DNA of 45,523 nucleotides, from positions 1-45,523 of the forward strand of contig CAJXFT010000006.1 in assembly GCA_913053235.1 (NCBI GenBank), given 5' to 3'. The first letter of the stretch is position 1. Each line of letters begins with the position of its first letter. Of the stretch, positions 1 through 7,823 are shown in pieces. The translations under genes were made by a program, and so were the position numbers. The DNA comes from an uncultured Alphaproteobacteria bacterium (GTDB lineage Bacteria; Pseudomonadota; Alphaproteobacteria; UBA828). The notes under the pieces were generated by a model. That model was not told the origin of the DNA, did no database searches, and saw only the letters and a program-made list of their open reading frames with translations.

Positions 1-51
1 AGAAATTATATTCGCCATGACGGATATGCGTAAATCAATATCAAAATTAGG

Positions 52-1089
52 CTAGATCCCGTCCCCGGTCTCGGGCTTCGCCGTTTGCTTCCTCTTATGC
101 ACCCTCTTGTCGATGATCTCGGATGCCGTGAGGACGGCGCGCACGACAAGGTCCGCCGCTTCATCTTCGCCGCGCAGCAGTGCCAACAACGCCTCGCCAT
201 GGACGCGCAGAAGGGCGAATAAATTTGCTTCCGATCGGCCTTCGAAGATCGCCTCGTCCATTACATTTTGCAGGGATTTCACCAGATCGCGAATTTCCGG
301 GCGCGAGTCATTTTCGGTTTGCCGTGCAATGTAGCGCGCCATATCCGACATATCCGACAACTCGTCGGCGGGGGTGATGCGGTCCGGATTTTCGTTAATG
401 AAGCGCTCCATGGTGGTGGCAAAACCGCTGAACTGAAGCGTCGTGCGGCGCAGCCGGTGTTCGACGACGATGGCATTGGCGCGTTCGATCTTTTCCAAAT
501 CCACTCTCGCCGATTCGTCGCCGGTCGCCTTGAAGCGCACGCCGTTGGGCACGTCGAAACCGACCAGGTCCGGTTCGTCGTCGCGGCCTAAATTGCGCCG
601 GTCGGGGCCGAGATAGCGCTCCGTGGCGATAAACTTCTTGCGGTTGGCGATGATGTTGTCGACGCGGTTGGTTACCGCGCCGATGGAAATCGGCATGACG
701 ATGATATCGTCGGCGCCGGCGTCGATGAATGTGCGGATAACGTCGTCACTCGGCTTCCAGGTAATGACGTTAATGACGAGAAAGGGATTGCTGCCGAGCC
801 GGCCGTGGCGAATATCGGCGATATGCTCGCGGACGGCTTCCAAATGCATCTTGGCTTCGAGCACGAGCATGTCAAATTCGGTATTGCGCAGCACTTGGCG
901 CAATTTGTCGATTGAAGTAACCACATCGACGCGGCGAAATCCCGCACCGTGGACGGCATCGCGGATGGCGCGGCGGGTGTTCTGAAGCGGGCTGAACAGC
1001 ACAACTTCGACATCCTCGAGATCATACCCGGCATTCTGATCGGAAGCGCCCAAAAAGGGCGACGCGCCTTGAGCACTAACTGGGCTCAT
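52..1089 (-). CDS. Atypical receiver (CheY-like) domain protein with C-terminal helical region
   Basis: ORF 52..1140; likely ATG at 1089 (MSPVSAQG...). Receiver-like fold pattern (VEVVLFSP, FDMLVLEAKM, VINVITW, GADDIIVMPIS) plus a YLGPDRRN motif; canonical phosphorylation residues missing. Confidence 0.6.
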   Translation of the reverse strand: MSPVSAQGASPFLGASDQNAGYDLEDVEVVLFSPLQNTRRAIRDAVHGAGFRRVDVVTSIDKLRQVLRNTEFDMLVLEAKMHLEAVREHIADIRHGRLGSNPFLVINVITWKPSDDVIRTFIDAGADDIIVMPISIGAVTNRVDNIIANRKKFIATERYLGPDRRNLGRDDEPDLVGFDVPNGVRFKATGDESARVDLEKIERANAIVVEHRLRRTTLQFSGFATTMERFINENPDRITPADELSDMSDMARYIARQTENDSRPEIRDLVKSLQNVMDEAIFEGRSEANLFALLRVHGEALLALLRGEDEAADLVVRAVLTASEIIDKRVHKRKQTAKPETGDGI

Positions 1090-1229
1090 AAATTCAGGCC
1101 TCTGTGATTGCATGTAAACGGAGAAATAAGACCTCCACACTGCATTTAGAAGATTAATTATTTGTCAACTTTGTTGGCGCATGCCTTTCGCGCAAGCGTG
1201 ATGCGGCCGGCCCATGCTATATGCTTGCC

Positions 1230-1955
1230 ATGGAGTGGAGCGAATTGGGCATTGTTCTGTCGGCGCGGCGGCACGGCGAAACATCTTCATTGGTGATGCT
1301 TCTCACCGAATTGCATGGCCGCCATGCCGGGCTCGTGCGCGGCGGCCAGGGGCGCCGCGCGCGCGGCCTCTATCAGGCGGGAAACCTCGTCAACGCGGTG
1401 TGGCGCGCCCGCCTCGACGAGCATCTCGGCAATTATCGCTGCGAATTGGTGAACGCGCGGGCCGCCGGGCTGCTCGACGATGCGCTTCGCCTGTCCGCCC
1501 TGTCTTCGGCCTGCGCCGTGGTCGAGGCCGCTTTGCCGGAACGCCACCCCTATCCGGCGCTCTATGCCGCTTTCCTGAGCCTCGGCGAAGCGATCGCAAG
1601 TGCCGCGGATTGGGGCGCCTCATATGCCCGTTTCGAGCTGATGCTGCTGGGTGAGCTCGGTTTCGGCCTCGATCTTTCGGCCTGCGCCGTAACCGGCGGG
1701 ACTAAGGATCTGCAATTCGTTTCGCCGCGCTCCGGGCGCGCGGTATCGGCGGCGGCGGGCGCGCCGTGGCGTGAAAAGCTGTTGGTGCTGCCGGCTTTCC
1801 TGTGGCGCCCGGATGCGGCAACGCCGGCGGCCGAGGATTTGCGCGCCGCGCTCGACCTGACCGGCTGGTTCCTCGCCGCGCATATTTTCGCCGGTGCCAG
1901 CGTGCCGCCGGCGCGCGAGCGCTTCCTCGAGCGGCTTGCCAAGTCGCCAGCGTGA
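1230..1955 (+). CDS. recO: DNA repair protein RecO
   Basis: MEWSELGIVLSARRHGETSSLVMLLTELHGRHAGLVRGGQGR is a typical RecO N-terminal OB fold; size and body consistent. Upstream ATG at 1221 also possible. Confidence 0.85.
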   Translation: MEWSELGIVLSARRHGETSSLVMLLTELHGRHAGLVRGGQGRRARGLYQAGNLVNAVWRARLDEHLGNYRCELVNARAAGLLDDALRLSALSSACAVVEAALPERHPYPALYAAFLSLGEAIASAADWGASYARFELMLLGELGFGLDLSACAVTGGTKDLQFVSPRSGRAVSAAAGAPWREKLLVLPAFLWRPDAATPAAEDLRAALDLTGWFLAAHIFAGASVPPARERFLERLAKSPA

Positions 1956-1961
1956 GCGGCG

Positions 1962-2870
1962 CTACTTACCGTCGGGTACGATCATGGTACCGGTGCCGTG
2001 GGCGGTGAAAATTTCGAGCAGCAGTGAGTGTGGAACGCGGCCATCCAGGATATGCGCCGCCTCGCAGCGATTGCCGAGCGCCGCCAGGCAGGTTTTTAAT
2101 TTGGGAATCATGCCGCCCTTGATGGTGCTGCCGTTCAGCAATTGGCGCGTCTCGGCAACGTCGAGGGTACTGATCAGCTCGCCTTCTTCGTCGAGCACGC
2201 CGGCGACATCGGTCAACAGGATGAGCTTGGCCGCCGCCATCGCCGAGGCGATGGCACCGGCGGCGGTGTCGGCGTTGATGTTATAGGTCTCGCCGCCGGG
2301 GCCGATGCCGATCGGCGCCACGACGGGAATGATGTGCGATTTTTCGAAGGATTGCAGGACGCCGATATTGACGCGCTCCGGCTCGCCGACAAAACCCAGA
2401 TCGCCGCCGCTTGCGCCCGTCGATCCGGCACTGGTGAGTTCGAGGCGCCGGGCTTCGAGCAGCTTGCCGTCCTTGCCGCTGAGGCCGACCGCCGTGCCGC
2501 CGGCGGCGTTGATGGTGCTGACGATCTGCTTGTTGATGGTGCCCGAGAGCACCATTTCGACGACTTCGATGGCGGCTTCGTCGGTGACGCGCAGGCCGTC
2601 GATGAAGCGGCTTTCGATATTGAGGCGTTCCAGCATGGTGGCGATTTGCGGCCCCCCCCCATGCACCACCACCGGGTTGATGCCGACCTGTTTGAGCAGC
2701 ACGACATCCTCGGCGAAATTCTCCGCCAGCGAGGCGTCGCCCATGGCGTGGCCGCCATATTTGATAACGAAGGTGCGCCCGGAAAAGCGCCGCATATAGG
2801 GCAGGGCTTCGGAAATGGTCCGCGCCGCGCGCAGCCATTTCTTGGTCTCGCTGATATTCTTGGCGGTCAT
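1962..2870 (-). CDS. argB: Acetylglutamate kinase
   Basis: FVIKYGGHAMG, VVVHGGGPQI, LLTDVAGVL and GGMIPKLKTCLAAL motifs of ArgB; likely ATG at 2870 (MTAKNISETKKW), ORF open to 2915. Confidence 0.93.
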   Translation of the reverse strand: MTAKNISETKKWLRAARTISEALPYMRRFSGRTFVIKYGGHAMGDASLAENFAEDVVLLKQVGINPVVVHGGGPQIATMLERLNIESRFIDGLRVTDEAAIEVVEMVLSGTINKQIVSTINAAGGTAVGLSGKDGKLLEARRLELTSAGSTGASGGDLGFVGEPERVNIGVLQSFEKSHIIPVVAPIGIGPGGETYNINADTAAGAIASAMAAAKLILLTDVAGVLDEEGELISTLDVAETRQLLNGSTIKGGMIPKLKTCLAALGNRCEAAHILDGRVPHSLLLEIFTAHGTGTMIVPDGK

Positions 2871-2880
2871 TCGCCGGACC

Positions 2881-3567
2881 TTAATGGATGGCGCCGTCGC
2901 TTGCCAGAGCGCCAAGATGGGCGCGCAGCTCGGCGATACCCTGGCCGCTGCGCGCGCTTGTCGCCAGGATCAGGGGATAGGCGGCGATATGGGCCTTCAG
3001 GGCGCTTTCGCATTCGCTTAACCGGCGCGCCAACGGCGCCGGCTTCAGCTTGTCGATTTTTGTCAGGATCACCAGATAGGATACCGCCGCCACGTCGAGC
3101 GCCCGCATGACCGCGAGATCGCTCGCCATGAAGCCGCGCCGGGCGTCGATCAGGAGGGCGGCGCGGCGCAGGCCCGGGCGCCCCTTGAGGTAATCCTCGG
3201 CGAGGCCGGACCACGCCTTGACGACGCCCTTGGGCGCCTTGGCATAGCCGTATCCGGGCAGGTCGACGAGCATCAGCCGCTGCTCCAGCTCGAAAAAATT
3301 TATCTGCTGCGTGCGTCCCGGCGTGTTCGACGTGCGCGCCAGCGCGCTATGGCCGGTCAAGGCGTTGATGACGCTCGATTTGCCGACATTGGAACGGCCG
3401 GCAAAGGCGATTTCGGGCAGCGCCGTGACCGGCAATCCGGCCATCGCGACGGCGCCGGTGACAAATCGGCACGGCCGGGCAAACAGCGTCCGTCCGGCCT
3501 CTAACGCCTGGGCGTCCGTTTCTTGCCCTTGGCCCGGCGCGACGGAGGTTTCTTGTCCTCTTGCCAT
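2881..3567 (-). CDS. engB: Ribosome biogenesis GTP-binding protein YsxC/EngB
   Basis: PEIAFAGRSNVGKSSVINALTG, NTPGRTQQINFFE, LVDLPGYGYAKAP, LTKIDKLK GTPase motifs. Confidence 0.92.
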   Translation of the reverse strand: MARGQETSVAPGQGQETDAQALEAGRTLFARPCRFVTGAVAMAGLPVTALPEIAFAGRSNVGKSSVINALTGHSALARTSNTPGRTQQINFFELEQRLMLVDLPGYGYAKAPKGVVKAWSGLAEDYLKGRPGLRRAALLIDARRGFMASDLAVMRALDVAAVSYLVILTKIDKLKPAPLARRLSECESALKAHIAAYPLILATSARSGQGIAELRAHLGALASDGAIH

Positions 3568-5870
3568 TTGTCGCTCTCACTCTTTACTTGCTTTGCTTGG
3601 CGCGCGCCGCCTGGCGCCGTGTCATCATTGTCGCGCTTCTCGGCACTCGCGGCGCGCCGCTGGCGGCGCGACAGCTTGGTCACTTTTTCGCTCGCGGCAT
3701 CCTCGGCCGGCGCTTCCTTGCGCTTGGTGTCGCCGCGTTTCTTGGCCCGCTTTTTCGCCGCGGCGTCCTGGATTTTGCGCTTTTTCTGGCGCAGCTTTTC
3801 GCGCCGCATCTCCTCCGCCTGTTCGCGGTAGCTTTTTTTGCGCTTGGCCTGTGGCGCCGCGCGCTTGGAAGATGGCGCCGTGCGCTTGGCGGATGGCCCC
3901 GTGCGCTCGCGCCGCGACGTCGCGCCGCCGCGTTCGCCGCGTTCGCCGCGTTCGCTGCGTTCGCTGCGTTCGCCGGCCGGGCGCTTCTTCTTGCGTGCGG
4001 ATGAGCCGCGCGAGCGGCTCGGCATCGGCAGGGTGCCGGCGGCGGCCTGCTCCTTGATCTGCTTGATGCGCGCCGCGTCGGCGGCGAGCGAGGCGCGGGT
4101 GATGCCCATGCGCCGCATGATCAGCCATTGCTGGCCGATCGAGAGCACATTGTTCCAGGTCCAGTAGACCACCAGTCCGGCCGGGAAGCGGGCGAACATG
4201 AAGAGGAACAGGAGCGGCAGAAACATCATGATCTTCTGCTGCAGCGGCTCGAGCGGCTGCGGGTTGAGCTTCATTTGCAGCAGCATCGTGGCGGCGAAGA
4301 CGATCGGCCAAATGCCGATCATGAGGAACTCCGGCGCCGGCCAGTCGAGCAATCCGAACACCGTGATGAAGGTCAGCGGATCGGGCGCCGAGAGATCCTG
4401 AATCCAGCCGAAGAACGGCGCATGGCGCATTTCGATGGTGGCGAAGAGGACGCTGTAGAGGGCGAAAAATACCGGGATTTGCACGATCATCGGCAAACAG
4501 CCGGCCATCGGATTGGCCTTCTCGCGCCGGTAGAGCGCCATCATCTCGGTGTTCATCTTGGCTTTGTCGTCTTTGTAGCGCTCGCGCAGCATGATCGTAT
4601 CGGGCTGCAATTTGCGCATCTTGCTCATCGAGGAATAGGCCTTGTTGGCCAGCGGATAGAGCAGGATGCGCACGCATATGGTGAGCAGCAGGATGGCGAG
4701 GCCGAAATTGCCGACATTGCGGTAGAAAAAATCGATCGGATAGTAGAGCGGCCGGGCGAGAAACCAGACCAGGCCGAAATCGACCGCGCTGTCGAGGTCG
4801 CGCACGCCGGTTGATTCCTCATAATCATCGAGAAGGTTGAATTCCTTGGCCCCGACAAAGAGATGGTTCGATACCGCCTTGCTTGTGCCCGGCTGGATCA
4901 CCACCGCATCGCGCCAGCGATAGTCGACCTCATAGAGGTCGCGCCCGTTCGGCGTGGTGAACTCATAGCTGGCGCTGATCGCCTGCGCCGGGTCGGGGAT
5001 AAGGGCGCTCAGCCAATATTTGCCGGTAATGCCGACCCAGCCGTCGGCGCTCTGGATTTCGGTTTTCCCGGCGTCCTGCATGTCTTCGTAGGAAAATTCC
5101 TGCTTCGAGCCCTGCAGAACGCCGACGCCGCCATGCGCGAACATGCCCCACGGAACGAATTCCTCCGAATTGACGGCGAACATGCCGGTCAGGCCGGACG
5201 CCGGCGTATCGAAACGCGCAATATGGCCGTAGGGGTAAAGGCTGACGGCCGCCTCGCTCGTGTTTTCGACGGTTTGCACGGTGGTGAAGAGAAAATTCCC
5301 GTCCAGCGAAATTTTGCGGCTGAACAGGAGGCCCTGGCCATTGTCCCAACTGAGCGTCACGCTTGAGCCGGTTTTAAGGTCGCGCCGGTCGGCCTGCCAG
5401 AGCGTATTGGCATCCGGCAGCACGTGGCCGGCGCCGGAATCCTGCGTCCAACCGATTTCGGCGAGATAGGGATGTTCGGCGTTGCGCGGCGAGAGCACGA
5501 ATATGTTGGGGCTGTCCGCTTCCTTCTGCTCGCGGTAATCCTTGAGCACGACATCGTCGAAGCGCGCGCCCTTCAGGAGGATCGAGCCGCGTACCCGATC
5601 GCCATCGATGGTGATGCGCTCTTCGGCGGCGAGCGCCGCCTGGCGCTCCATTTCGGGCACCACCGGCGCTTCGTCGATGCGCGCGCTTTCGCTTGGGACC
5701 TGCTGGGCGCCGGCGTCCTCGCCGGCCCTCTCCTGCTGTGCCGTCACCTCGCGCGGCGGCGGCGGCGGCGGCGCGGGAAAGAAAATCGGCATCAGAAATT
5801 GCCAGCCGATCAGGATCACCAGCACGGCGCCGACGACGAGGACGAGATTGAGTTTGCTTTCGCCGAACAT
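3501..5870 (-). CDS. yidC: Membrane protein insertase YidC with long basic C-terminal extension
   Basis: 789 aa; N-terminal TM, large periplasmic domain, YidC/Oxa1 core (MSKMRKLQPDTIMLRERYKDDKAKMNTEMMALYRREKANPMAGCLPMIVQIPVFFALYSVL), then a Lys/Arg-rich tail. Confidence 0.95.
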   Translation of the reverse strand: MFGESKLNLVLVVGAVLVILIGWQFLMPIFFPAPPPPPPREVTAQQERAGEDAGAQQVPSESARIDEAPVVPEMERQAALAAEERITIDGDRVRGSILLKGARFDDVVLKDYREQKEADSPNIFVLSPRNAEHPYLAEIGWTQDSGAGHVLPDANTLWQADRRDLKTGSSVTLSWDNGQGLLFSRKISLDGNFLFTTVQTVENTSEAAVSLYPYGHIARFDTPASGLTGMFAVNSEEFVPWGMFAHGGVGVLQGSKQEFSYEDMQDAGKTEIQSADGWVGITGKYWLSALIPDPAQAISASYEFTTPNGRDLYEVDYRWRDAVVIQPGTSKAVSNHLFVGAKEFNLLDDYEESTGVRDLDSAVDFGLVWFLARPLYYPIDFFYRNVGNFGLAILLLTICVRILLYPLANKAYSSMSKMRKLQPDTIMLRERYKDDKAKMNTEMMALYRREKANPMAGCLPMIVQIPVFFALYSVLFATIEMRHAPFFGWIQDLSAPDPLTFITVFGLLDWPAPEFLMIGIWPIVFAATMLLQMKLNPQPLEPLQQKIMMFLPLLFLFMFARFPAGLVVYWTWNNVLSIGQQWLIMRRMGITRASLAADAARIKQIKEQAAAGTLPMPSRSRGSSARKKKRPAGERSERSERGERGERGGATSRRERTGPSAKRTAPSSKRAAPQAKRKKSYREQAEEMRREKLRQKKRKIQDAAAKKRAKKRGDTKRKEAPAEDAASEKVTKLSRRQRRAASAEKRDNDDTAPGGARQAKQVKSESDKWQEDKKPPSRRAKGKKRTPRR

Positions 5871-5896
5871 GATCTAAAGCGTGCGCCCGGTTGCTC

Positions 5897-6169
5897 TTAG
5901 GGCCGCGTGCCGCGGCATTTGTGCGCGCGGCGGGAAAATAACGTTTCGGGCACCGGATCGTAGCCATGGCCGCCAAACGGGTTGCAGCGAAGAATGCGCC
6001 ACAGCGTCAGGGCGGGTCCGAACAAGGGGCCGTGGCGCTTCACCGCTTCCAGCCCATAATGCGAGCAGCTCGGCTCAAAGCGGCAGGACGGCGGCAGCCA
6101 CGGCGCTATCACCAGCTGATAGCCGCGAATGAGCAGCCACAATATGAAACTGATCGGATTCATCATCAA
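5897..6169 (-). CDS. yidD: Membrane protein insertion efficiency factor YidD
   Basis: GYQLVIAPWLPPSCRFEPSCSHYGLEAVKRHG...RILRCNPFGGHGYDPVP is the YidD signature; start overlaps the rnpA stop. Confidence 0.93.
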   Translation of the reverse strand: MMMNPISFILWLLIRGYQLVIAPWLPPSCRFEPSCSHYGLEAVKRHGPLFGPALTLWRILRCNPFGGHGYDPVPETLFSRRAHKCRGTRP

Positions 6170-6573
6170 TCCGCGATCTCTTTTTTGTCGATCCGCGACA
6201 ATTTTTCGTCGATCCGCGTCAAAGCCGTCTCCAAATCGCGCCGCAAATCCGCGAATCCGCGCTGCAGCGTCGCGGCTCTGGCGATAACCACATAGTCATG
6301 CCCGGCCTTGGCGTGCCCCGGCATAACATGCGCCACAGCCGCGCGCAATCGGCGCTTGGCGCGGTTTCTCGCCACCGCGCCGCCGACCCGCCGGCTGGCG
6401 GTAAAGCCGACGCGGATCATTGCTTCGCCACCGTCCGAGTTCCCCGCGCATGCCGGCTGGCCGGCTGTCCGAACGGCTTGCAGGACCAATCCCGGCATCG
6501 CCGCTTTGCGGCCCTGGGCCTGGGCATGGAGAAATTCGGACCGCCGCGTCAGGCGCACGATCCTGGCCGCCAT
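6166..6573 (-). CDS. rnpA: Ribonuclease P protein component
   Basis: IRVGFTASRRVGGAVARNRAKRRLRAAVAHV is the RnpA RNR motif; position between rpmH and yidD. Confidence 0.92.
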   Translation of the reverse strand: MAARIVRLTRRSEFLHAQAQGRKAAMPGLVLQAVRTAGQPACAGNSDGGEAMIRVGFTASRRVGGAVARNRAKRRLRAAVAHVMPGHAKAGHDYVVIARAATLQRGFADLRRDLETALTRIDEKLSRIDKKEIAD

Positions 6574-6574
6574 C

Positions 6575-6709
6575 TTATACCGACAGGCGTTTGCGCCCTT
6601 TGGCGCGGCGCCGCGCCAGGATACGGCGGCCGCCGACGGTTTTCATACGGGAGCGAAAGCCGTGTCGCCGCTTGCGCACAATATTGCTGGGTTGAAACGT
6701 TCGCTTCAA
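6575..6709 (-). CDS. rpmH: 50S ribosomal protein L34 (TTG start)
   Basis: [43 protein letters not shown] is full-length L34; the codon before Lys2 is TTG (minus strand, 6709-6707). Confidence 0.95.
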   Translation of the reverse strand: MKRTFQPSNIVRKRRHGFRSRMKTVGGRRILARRRAKGRKRLSV

Positions 6710-6787
6710 GGGTTTGTCTCCGACAAATCTCCGGCTCCGGGACAACGCTCCGGAGTGGATGGATGTGCCTGCTCTGGAAGAGCCCGC

Positions 6788-6816
6788 TCTATACGGATTA
6801 GGCCGCATAAAGTCAA
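6788..6816 (-). promoter_or_regulatory. Candidate sigma70-type promoter for the rpmH-rnpA-yidD-yidC run
   Basis: Minus strand TTGACT (6816-6811), 17-nt spacer, TATAGA (6793-6788), about 80 nt upstream of the rpmH TTG. Confidence 0.55.
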
Positions 6817-6996
6817 TGCCGGCGCCGATATTTGAGCACCGCTAAGCACTGTTGGCGGCATCGGCGGCGCGATCACATTCGCGCCGGATTGTTAACATTG
6901 CGGTGAGATGCCCTGGCATGGAGAGCCGGATCGCATATCTTGATACGGCGTCCTTGGCTTCAATTGTCCGGATCGAAAGCGGCAACCAATACCATT

Positions 6997-7791
6997 ATGT
7001 CTTCATCACTTCGTTCAACAGCAGGCGAAGAGACCGTTTCAGCGCCGTGCGCGCCCGATAGCGGTGAACTTCGCGCCGGCTTCTCGCCGCGCCGGCTGGT
7101 GCCGCTGCTGCTTCTGGCGGTCGCCGTCGGCCTCTTCTTCGGCCTCGGCCTGCATCAGCATTTGAGCTTCGATGCGCTGCAACACAATCGCGCCGAGCTC
7201 GTCGATTTCGTCTCGCGCTCCTGGTTGCTGGCGGCGCTGATCTATATCGCCGTCTATGCCGGGACCACCACCCTTTCGCTGCCGTCATGCTCGCTTCTCA
7301 CCCTCGCCGGCGGCTTTCTTTTCGGCCCCGTATGGGGGACGGTATTATCCGTCCTCGCCGCCACCGCCGGCGCCTTTGTGCTTTTCACCATCGCCAAGAG
7401 CGCGCTCGGCGATCCATTGCGCCGGCGCGCGCGGCGCGCGCTGAAGGCCGGCGCGCTCAAGCGCATCGAGGCGGGCTTTCAGGAAAACGCCCTCAGTTAC
7501 ATGCTGTTCCTGCGCCTGGTGCCGGTTTTCCCCTTCTTCGTCGTCAATCTGCTGCCCGCCTTCCTCGGCGTGCGTCCGCGCATCTATCTGTGGGGAACGC
7601 TGCTCGGAATCATTCCCGGTACGTTGATGTACGGTTTGGTGGGCGCCGGCCTCGGCAAGATTTTCGAAAGCGGCGAGATGTTTTCGCTGGATAGCGTCTT
7701 GAGCACTGAAATATTGGCCGGCCTTGCCGCGCTCGCTGTTCTGTCTATGATTCCCGTTCTCTACAAGCGCTGGCGCAAACGCGCGATCTAA
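6997..7791 (+). CDS. TVP38/TMEM64 (VTT domain) family membrane protein
   Basis: Multiple TM segments; YAGTTTLSLPSCSLLTLAGGFLFGPVWGT and FLRLVPVFPFFVVNLLPAFLGVR...GTLLGIIPGTLMYGLVGAGLG typical of the family. ORF open from 6940. Confidence 0.82.
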   Translation: MSSSLRSTAGEETVSAPCAPDSGELRAGFSPRRLVPLLLLAVAVGLFFGLGLHQHLSFDALQHNRAELVDFVSRSWLLAALIYIAVYAGTTTLSLPSCSLLTLAGGFLFGPVWGTVLSVLAATAGAFVLFTIAKSALGDPLRRRARRALKAGALKRIEAGFQENALSYMLFLRLVPVFPFFVVNLLPAFLGVRPRIYLWGTLLGIIPGTLMYGLVGAGLGKIFESGEMFSLDSVLSTEILAGLAALAVLSMIPVLYKRWRKRAI

Positions 7792-7823
7792 TTGGCGCCC
7801 ATAGCGGCGAGAGGAAGAGGCGG

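Noticed and set aside
5757-5778. GGC-repeat microsatellite
   Set aside because: Encodes a short Pro run in the YidC N-terminal linker; common in such linkers and too short to interpret.
6575-6996. Possible chromosomal origin near rpmH
   Set aside because: rpmH is often near dnaA/oriC, but no dnaA gene or cluster of DnaA boxes is visible here.
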